64,000 nt of DNA from Neoroseomonas lacus (GTDB lineage Bacteria > Pseudomonadota > Alphaproteobacteria > Acetobacterales > Acetobacteraceae), in NCBI RefSeq assembly GCF_014644535.1, contig NZ_BMKW01000011.1:32722-96721 (forward strand), given 5' to 3'. Positions 59,395 to 64,000 of the stretch are shown here, piece by piece. Within the stretch, counting starts at the first letter, position 1; each line of letters begins with the position of its first letter. Below the pieces are notes generated by a model. It did not search any database and was not told where the DNA came from. It saw only the letters and a list, made by a program, of their open reading frames with translations. Position numbers and translations under genes: made by a program.

Positions 59395-61314
59395 TCAGGC
59401 CCGCGCCGGCAGCACCGCAGCGGATTGCCCCAGCGCGGCGAGCGCGGTCGCGACGATCTGCGGCGCGTTCAGCCCGGCCTCGTCATACTGCTTGCGCGGC
59501 GCGTCATGGTCGATGAAGCGGTCGGGCAGGCACATCGGGCGGATCTTGAGGCCGCGATCGAGCAGGCCGCGCATCGCGAGATGATGCATCACCAGCCCGC
59601 CGAAGCCGAGGATCGAGCCTTCCTCGATGGTGATCAGCACCTCGTGCTCGCGGGCGAGACGCTCAACCAGCGCGGTGTCAAGCGGCTTGGCGAAGCGTGC
59701 ATCGGCAACGGTGCAGGAAAGGCCATGGGTGGCAAGTTCATCGGCCGCCTTCAGGCATTCCGGCAGCCGTGCACCATAGGACAGGATGGCGATCGAGGTG
59801 CCCTCGCGCAGCATGCGGCCGCGGCCGATCTCGAGCACCGAACCGCGCGCCGGCAGGTCGAGGCCGAGGCCCTCGCCACGCGGATAGCGGAAGCCACAGG
59901 GCCGGTCGTCGATCGAGGCCGCGGTGGCGACCATGTGCATCAGCTCGACCTCGTCGGCGGCGGCCATCAGCACGAAGCCAGGCAGGCAGCCGAGATAGGC
60001 GATGTCGAAGATGCCGGCATGCGTCGCGCCATCGGCGCCGACCAGCCCGGCTCGGTCCATGGCGAAGCGCACCGGCAGCGACTGCAGCGCGACGTCGTGC
60101 ATCACCTGGTCGTAGGCGCGCTGGAGGAAGGTGGAATAGATCGCGCAGAACGGCCTCATCCCTTCCGTCGCCATGCCGGCGGCGAAGGTGACGGCGTGCT
60201 GTTCGGCGATGCCAACATCGAAGCAGCGCTTCGGGAACCTCTTCGCGAAGGCATCCATGCCGGTGCCGGAAGGCATGGCGGCGTTGATCGCGACGATGCG
60301 GTCATCCGCCTCGGCCTCAGTGATCAGGGCGTTGGCGAAGACCTTGGTGTAGGAGGGCGGGCCGGGCGGCGCCTTGGCCTGTTCGCCGGTGATGACGTTG
60401 AATTTCTGCACGCCGTGATACTTGTCCGCCGCCGCTTCGGCCGGCGCGTAGCCCTTGCCCTTCTGCGTCACGACATGCAGCAGGATCGGCCCGGCATGGT
60501 CGGTGTCGCGCAGGTTGCGCAGGATCGGCAGCAGGTGGTCGAGATTGTGCCCGTCCACCGGGCCGACATAGTAGAAGCCCAGTTCCTCGAACAGCGTGCC
60601 GCCGGTGAACCAGCCGCGGGCGTATTCGTCGGCGCGGCGCGCGGCGCGTTCGAGCGGCCCGGGGAAGCGCTTGGCCAGTCGCGCCATCATGTCGCGCACC
60701 GACAGGAAGGGGCGCGAGGAGATCAGCCGCGACAGATAGGCCGACATCGCGCCGACCGGCGGGGCGATCGACATGTCGTTGTCGTTGAGGATGACGATCA
60801 GGTTCGCCTTCGACGCGCCGGCATTGTTCATGGCTTCATAGGCCATGCCCGCGCTCATTGCGCCGTCGCCGATGATGGCGATGACGTGGCGGTCGTCGCC
60901 CTTGAGGTCGCGCGCCACCGCCATGCCGAGGCCGGCGGAAATGCTCGTGCTGGAATGCGCCGCGCCGAAGGGGTCGTATTCGGATTCCGAACGCTTGGTG
61001 AAGCCCGACAGCCCGCCGCCCTGGCGCAGGGTGCGGATGCGGTCGCGCCGCCCGGTCAGGATCTTATGCGGATAGGCCTGGTGGCCGACATCCCAGATCA
61101 GCCGGTCATTCGGCGTGTCGAACACCGCATGGACGGCGAGCGTCAGCTCCACAACGCCGAGCGAGGCACCCAGATGCCCGCCGGTGACGGAGACGGCGTC
61201 GATCGTCTCGGCGCGCAATTCATCGGCCAGCGACTTAAGCTGCTCGGTCGAGAAATTGCGCAGGTCGGCCGGGACGGTCACGCGGTCGAGCAGGGGGGTG
61301 ACAGGGCGGGTCAT
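59395..61314 (-). CDS. dxs: 1-deoxy-D-xylulose-5-phosphate synthase
   Basis: A 639-residue DXS, the first enzyme of the MEP isoprenoid pathway. Features are the thiamine-diphosphate site [38 protein letters not shown], the transketolase Glu/His area [13 protein letters not shown] and [10 protein letters not shown], and the central [17 protein letters not shown]. The start has GAGGAATTG directly upstream and overlaps the ispA stop (TGATGA). Length is normal. Confidence 0.98.
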   Translation of the reverse strand: MTRPVTPLLDRVTVPADLRNFSTEQLKSLADELRAETIDAVSVTGGHLGASLGVVELTLAVHAVFDTPNDRLIWDVGHQAYPHKILTGRRDRIRTLRQGGGLSGFTKRSESEYDPFGAAHSSTSISAGLGMAVARDLKGDDRHVIAIIGDGAMSAGMAYEAMNNAGASKANLIVILNDNDMSIAPPVGAMSAYLSRLISSRPFLSVRDMMARLAKRFPGPLERAARRADEYARGWFTGGTLFEELGFYYVGPVDGHNLDHLLPILRNLRDTDHAGPILLHVVTQKGKGYAPAEAAADKYHGVQKFNVITGEQAKAPPGPPSYTKVFANALITEAEADDRIVAINAAMPSGTGMDAFAKRFPKRCFDVGIAEQHAVTFAAGMATEGMRPFCAIYSTFLQRAYDQVMHDVALQSLPVRFAMDRAGLVGADGATHAGIFDIAYLGCLPGFVLMAAADEVELMHMVATAASIDDRPCGFRYPRGEGLGLDLPARGSVLEIGRGRMLREGTSIAILSYGARLPECLKAADELATHGLSCTVADARFAKPLDTALVERLAREHEVLITIEEGSILGFGGLVMHHLAMRGLLDRGLKIRPMCLPDRFIDHDAPRKQYDEAGLNAPQIVATALAALGQSAAVLPARA

Positions 61315-62240
61315 CAATTCCTCCGCGCGATCGCGTAGGCCGCGAGCGCCCGCAACAGATCGGCACGATCGCCCAGCACGTCCAGATGCGCCGCCGCCTG
61401 GGCGGCCAGTCGCTGCGATTGCGAACGGGCGCGCGGCAGGCCGAGCAGGCCGACCAGTGTCGCCTTGCCGGCCGCCTCGTCCTTGCCGGTGCGCTTGCCG
61501 GCCTCCTCGGGGGAGGAGGTGGCGTCGAGCAGGTCGTCGGCGATCTGGAAGGCGGCACCAAGGTCGCGGCCATAGGCGGCCAGCGCATGGCGCATCTGCA
61601 GCGGCGCCTTGCCGAGGATGGCGCCGGCCTCGGCGGCGAATTCGATCAGCTTGCCGGTCTTGAGCATCTGCAGGCGGCCGATCTGGGCTTCCTCCATCGG
61701 GCCGCCGGCGGCTTCGGCCAGCATGTCCATCATCTGGCCGCCGCACATGCCGCGCGGGCCGGCGGCGCGGGCGAGGTTGCGGCACAATTCGATGCGCACC
61801 GCCGGGTCGGCATGGGTGTCGGGTTCGGACAGCACGTAGAAGGCATTGGCCTGCAACGCATCGCCGGCGAGCACCGCGGTCGCTTCGTCGAAGGCCTTGT
61901 GGACGGTGGGCTTGCCGCGGCGCAAATCGTCATCGTCCATGCAGGGCAGGTCGTCATGCACCAGCGAGTAGGCGTGCAGCATCTCGATCGCCGCCGCCGT
62001 GCGCAGGGCGGTGTCGCGGCCGACGCTGAATTGCCGGGCGCATTCCAGCACCAGGAAGCCGCGCAGCCGCTTGCCGCCACCCATCGAAGCATAACGCATG
62101 GCATCGAACAGCCGCGCTTCGGGACCTTCCGAGGGCGGGATCAGCATGTCGAGCGCGAGGTCGATATCGGCGGCAGCCTCGGCCATCGCGACGCGCAGCG
62201 CTTCGTCCGCGGCCGGGAGCGTGTCCATGTTATTCGACAT
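61314..62240 (-). CDS. ispA: polyprenyl synthetase (farnesyl/geranylgeranyl diphosphate synthase)
   Basis: A 308-residue trans-isoprenyl diphosphate synthase. The first Asp-rich motif is [17 protein letters not shown], and the second is [12 protein letters not shown] (DDxxD). The chain-length region before the first motif and [12 protein letters not shown] fit FPP/GGPP synthases. It supplies carriers from IPP/DMAPP for quinones and undecaprenol. A start at 62240 overlaps xseB by 11 bases; a second ATG lies 4 codons in (62228). Standard operon partner of dxs. Confidence 0.93.
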   Translation of the reverse strand: MSNNMDTLPAADEALRVAMAEAAADIDLALDMLIPPSEGPEARLFDAMRYASMGGGKRLRGFLVLECARQFSVGRDTALRTAAAIEMLHAYSLVHDDLPCMDDDDLRRGKPTVHKAFDEATAVLAGDALQANAFYVLSEPDTHADPAVRIELCRNLARAAGPRGMCGGQMMDMLAEAAGGPMEEAQIGRLQMLKTGKLIEFAAEAGAILGKAPLQMRHALAAYGRDLGAAFQIADDLLDATSSPEEAGKRTGKDEAAGKATLVGLLGLPRARSQSQRLAAQAAAHLDVLGDRADLLRALAAYAIARRN

Positions 62241-62487
62241 CCCTGAGCGTCAGCCCGGCGGGGCCTTCGACAATGGCCTGCACCTTCTGCTCGGCCTCGG
62301 CGAGCTTGCGTTCGCAATGCGCCCGCAATGCGGCGCCACGCTGATAGGCGGCGACCGAGGCCTCCAGCGCCCCCTGTCCGCTCTCCAGCGCCTTGACGAT
62401 ACCTTCGAGCTCGGACAGCGCCTGCTCGAAGGTGAGGGTTTCGATATCGGCGGGCATCTCGCCCGCCTCGGTCCGTTTACTGGCCAT
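62230..62487 (-). CDS. xseB: exodeoxyribonuclease VII small subunit
   Basis: An 85-residue XseB. The family pattern LTFEQALSELEGIVKALESGQGALEASVAAYQRG is complete, with a KLAEAEQKVQAIV helix behind it. It works with the large subunit XseA in single-strand DNA degradation. It is the first gene of the xseB-ispA-dxs block. A TACAAT box lies 9-14 bases upstream of the ATG on the minus strand, with no good -35, so the leader would be very short. Confidence 0.95.
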   Translation of the reverse strand: MASKRTEAGEMPADIETLTFEQALSELEGIVKALESGQGALEASVAAYQRGAALRAHCERKLAEAEQKVQAIVEGPAGLTLRDVE

Positions 62488-62521
62488 GCCCGGTCATTGT
62501 ACCGCCAAAGGGAGGCGCGGG

Positions 62522-63490
62522 CTATTCCGGCTCGATGCCAGCCTGGCGGATGGCGTTGGTCCATTTCACCGTCTCGGCGCGGACGAAGGCGGCGGCCTCG
62601 GCCGGGGTCGAGGAACGGATGTTCATCCCGAAGGTGCCCAGGCGCGCGCGGACTTCCTCGGTGGCCAGGGAGGCGACGGCGGCGGCGTTCAGCTTCGCAA
62701 CGCGGTCCGCCGGGGTGCCGGCCGGGGCGAACAGGGTGAACCAGGCGATCACCTCGTAATCCGGCAGGCTGGCGGCCTCGCGCACCGTGGGCACGTCCGG
62801 CACGGCGGCGGAACGCTCGGCCGAGGTGACGGCAAGGATGCGCAGCGTGCCCGCCTGGGCCTGCGGCAGGATGACGGCCTGGTCGGCGATGAACAGGTCC
62901 ACCCGGCCCGACAGCACGTCCTGCACCGCGAGCGGCGAGGAGCGGTAGGGCACGTAGAGCATCTTCACATTGGCCTGTGCCGCCAGGGATTCCGTGGCGA
63001 CGCGCTGCGAGGAGGAGGCCGAGGCAAAGGTGATCGCCTCCGGCCGGGCGCGTGCGGCGGTGATCAGCTCGGCCAGCGTCCGGTACGGGCTGTCGGCCTT
63101 CACGGCGACCAGCAGCGGCACGGTGGCGATGGTGGAGACGGGGATGAAGCCGTTCTCCATGTCGAAGGGGACGCGCTTGAACAGGGCGTTGGCGGCGGCG
63201 TTGGTGGAGTTGGTGCCGATCAGGACGGTGTTGCCGTCGGCGGGCGCGCGGGCGACGGCCTCGGCGCCGATCAGGCCGTTGGCGCCGGCGCGGTTTTCCA
63301 CCACGACGGGCTGGCCGAGGGTCGGGCGCATGCCGTCGGCCACCACGCGGGCGACGGTGTCGGTGGCGGAGCCGGGGGCGAAGGGGACGATGGCGCGGAT
63401 GGGCTGGTCGGGCCAGGCGGCCTGGGCGACGGCGAGGCGCGGCAGCAGGGTTGCCGCCGGCAGGGCGGCGAGCAGGGCGCGGCGGTTCAT
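62522..63490 (-). CDS. Bug-family (TctC) tripartite tricarboxylate-type substrate-binding protein, second copy
   Basis: A 322-residue periplasmic binding protein. The signal peptide (MNRRALLAALPAATLLPRLAVAQ) is followed by AAWPDQPIRAIVPFAPGSATD, VVENRAGANGLIGAEAVA, MLYVPYRSSPLAVQDVL and VPDVPTVREAA. The start has GAGGAG upstream; the frame opens 9 codons earlier. It has no membrane partner nearby. The sequence differs clearly from the copy at 26713, so they are separate receptors. Confidence 0.92.
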   Translation of the reverse strand: MNRRALLAALPAATLLPRLAVAQAAWPDQPIRAIVPFAPGSATDTVARVVADGMRPTLGQPVVVENRAGANGLIGAEAVARAPADGNTVLIGTNSTNAAANALFKRVPFDMENGFIPVSTIATVPLLVAVKADSPYRTLAELITAARARPEAITFASASSSQRVATESLAAQANVKMLYVPYRSSPLAVQDVLSGRVDLFIADQAVILPQAQAGTLRILAVTSAERSAAVPDVPTVREAASLPDYEVIAWFTLFAPAGTPADRVAKLNAAAVASLATEEVRARLGTFGMNIRSSTPAEAAAFVRAETVKWTNAIRQAGIEPE

Positions 63491-63565
63491 CGAGAATTCT
63501 CCTCCCCGGATAAGCACGGGAGGGGATAGGGCGCGGCTGGCCGCGCGGCAAGCCGAGGTGGCCGG

Positions 63566-63844
63566 TCAGCCGTGCTCGAAGACTATGGCGACGCCGTTCC
63601 AGCCCGCGATCGGATCCTCGACCAGGACGGAGGCGGTGGGAGTGGGAAGGCCGGTCAAATCAGAGCGATTGATGCGCACAGTGATCTGCTTCGTCAGGTG
63701 GTCCACCGCGACCCTCGCCTTCTCCTTGAGCGGGTGCCAGTCGGCGCCGGTCCAGATGAAGGCTGCCCCTTTCTGGTGGACGAGCATGGATTTGTCGTCC
63801 GGCGACCTGACCTTGATTTGGCCGAGTGCGATGACGTGCGACAT
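63566..63844 (-). CDS. hypothetical protein, 92 residues
   Basis: A small soluble protein: GQIKVRSPDDKSMLVHQKGA, then AFIWTGADWHPLKEKARVAV and a C-terminal WNGVAIVFEHG. Beta-rich appearance, no signal peptide. GGAGAACG lies ahead of the ATG, and lower codon bias than neighbours suggests a recently acquired or weakly expressed gene. I do not recognise the family. Confidence 0.6.
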   Translation of the reverse strand: MSHVIALGQIKVRSPDDKSMLVHQKGAAFIWTGADWHPLKEKARVAVDHLTKQITVRINRSDLTGLPTPTASVLVEDPIAGWNGVAIVFEHG

Positions 63845-63915
63845 GTTCGTTCTCCATTCGGAACAAACATCGGCAATCTTGTACGGTATCACAACGAAAA
63901 TCGGTTTGGCTGCCG

Positions 63916-64000
63916 CTACGCCCGCATCAACGCCCTAACATGCGCTGCCGTCGACCGCCCCAGCGCCTCCAGGTCATACCCGCCTTCCAGCATCGACACG
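63916..64000 (-). CDS. histone-deacetylase-family protein, C-terminal end
   Basis: The last 27 residues of a protein that continues past the right edge: VSMLEGGYDLEALGRSTAAH followed by VRALMRA and a TAG stop. The LEGGYDLEAL block is the C-terminal signature of acetoin-utilisation/histone-deacetylase-like amidohydrolases (AcuC, polyamine deacetylases). The first metal-binding blocks are off the window. Confidence 0.85.
   Translation of the reverse strand, partial: VSMLEGGYDLEALGRSTAAHVRALMRA

Overview
The window is GC-rich DNA with short intergenic spaces, many 4-base ATGA gene overlaps and strong third-position G/C bias. Gene content points to an alphaproteobacterium, most likely of the Acetobacteraceae (Roseomonas-like). 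The clues are a Ros/MucR regulator, an OlsB-type ornithine acyltransferase, two orphan tripartite-tricarboxylate-type binding proteins, an AtzG-like/amidase pair, a three-gene bc1 complex and the xseB-ispA-dxs block. It looks like ordinary chromosome. I saw no insertion sequence, phage, integrase, CRISPR array or rRNA. The family-level placement is inference from gene types, not from a marker gene.

Layout. 1-1388: end of a gallate/protocatechuate-type catabolic locus (GalB-like hydratase, LysR regulator). 1951-4592: M20 dipeptidase coupled to an MFS carrier. 4606-13231 (minus): a peptide/opine-type ABC operon with two binding proteins, an M20 amidohydrolase, two permeases and two ATPases. 13346-15960: small envelope proteins (DUF3429, DUF308, DedA). 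16048-18799: tRNA-Ala and a fully overlapping chain yggT-DUF167-folD-small membrane protein-EamA. 19003-23035: PaiB-like protein, DUF6494, amidase, a repeat-rich gap and an EamA exporter. 23008-26515: olsB-fur, mucR divergent from a TusA-like gene, rimI-tsaB. 26713-30152: Bug-type binding protein, dienelactone hydrolase, DUF4169, RidA and an outer-membrane protein. 30334-30790: a decayed CoA-transferase. 31089-33683 (minus): petABC, closed by an intrinsic terminator. 34090-38927: hemF, a two-subunit molybdenum hydroxylase and an RraA-like protein. 39149-44260: a Tim44-domain protein divergent from two tandem degenerate GGDEF/EAL-like proteins followed by an ABC-2 exporter. 44307-49717: GNAT, histidine phosphatase, SYLF protein, MFS, GT39-like glycosyltransferase. 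49737-51848 (minus): AtzG-like/amidase pair and a single-domain globin. 52149-56144: CaiB, BioY, HMG-CoA-lyase-like enzyme, a trypsin-like protease and a 45-residue ORF. 56174-62487 (minus): xseB-ispA-dxs and tlyA with two catabolic genes wedged in between. 62522-64000: a second Bug protein, a small unknown and the tail of a histone-deacetylase-like protein.

Two families of extragenic palindromes stand out. One has two hairpins (a GGGGC-nnn-GCCCC hairpin and a CCAAAGGC...GCCTTTGG hairpin) and occurs in four inverted pairs plus single copies, each close to a stop codon. The other starts with GAGCAG or GAGCGTGAT and forms longer imperfect palindromes, including one of about 140 bp. The best candidates for something undescribed are the tandem degenerate GGDEF/EAL pair with its cysteine-rich tail, the paired hairpin elements, and an intrinsic terminator about 80 bases upstream of the globin gene.
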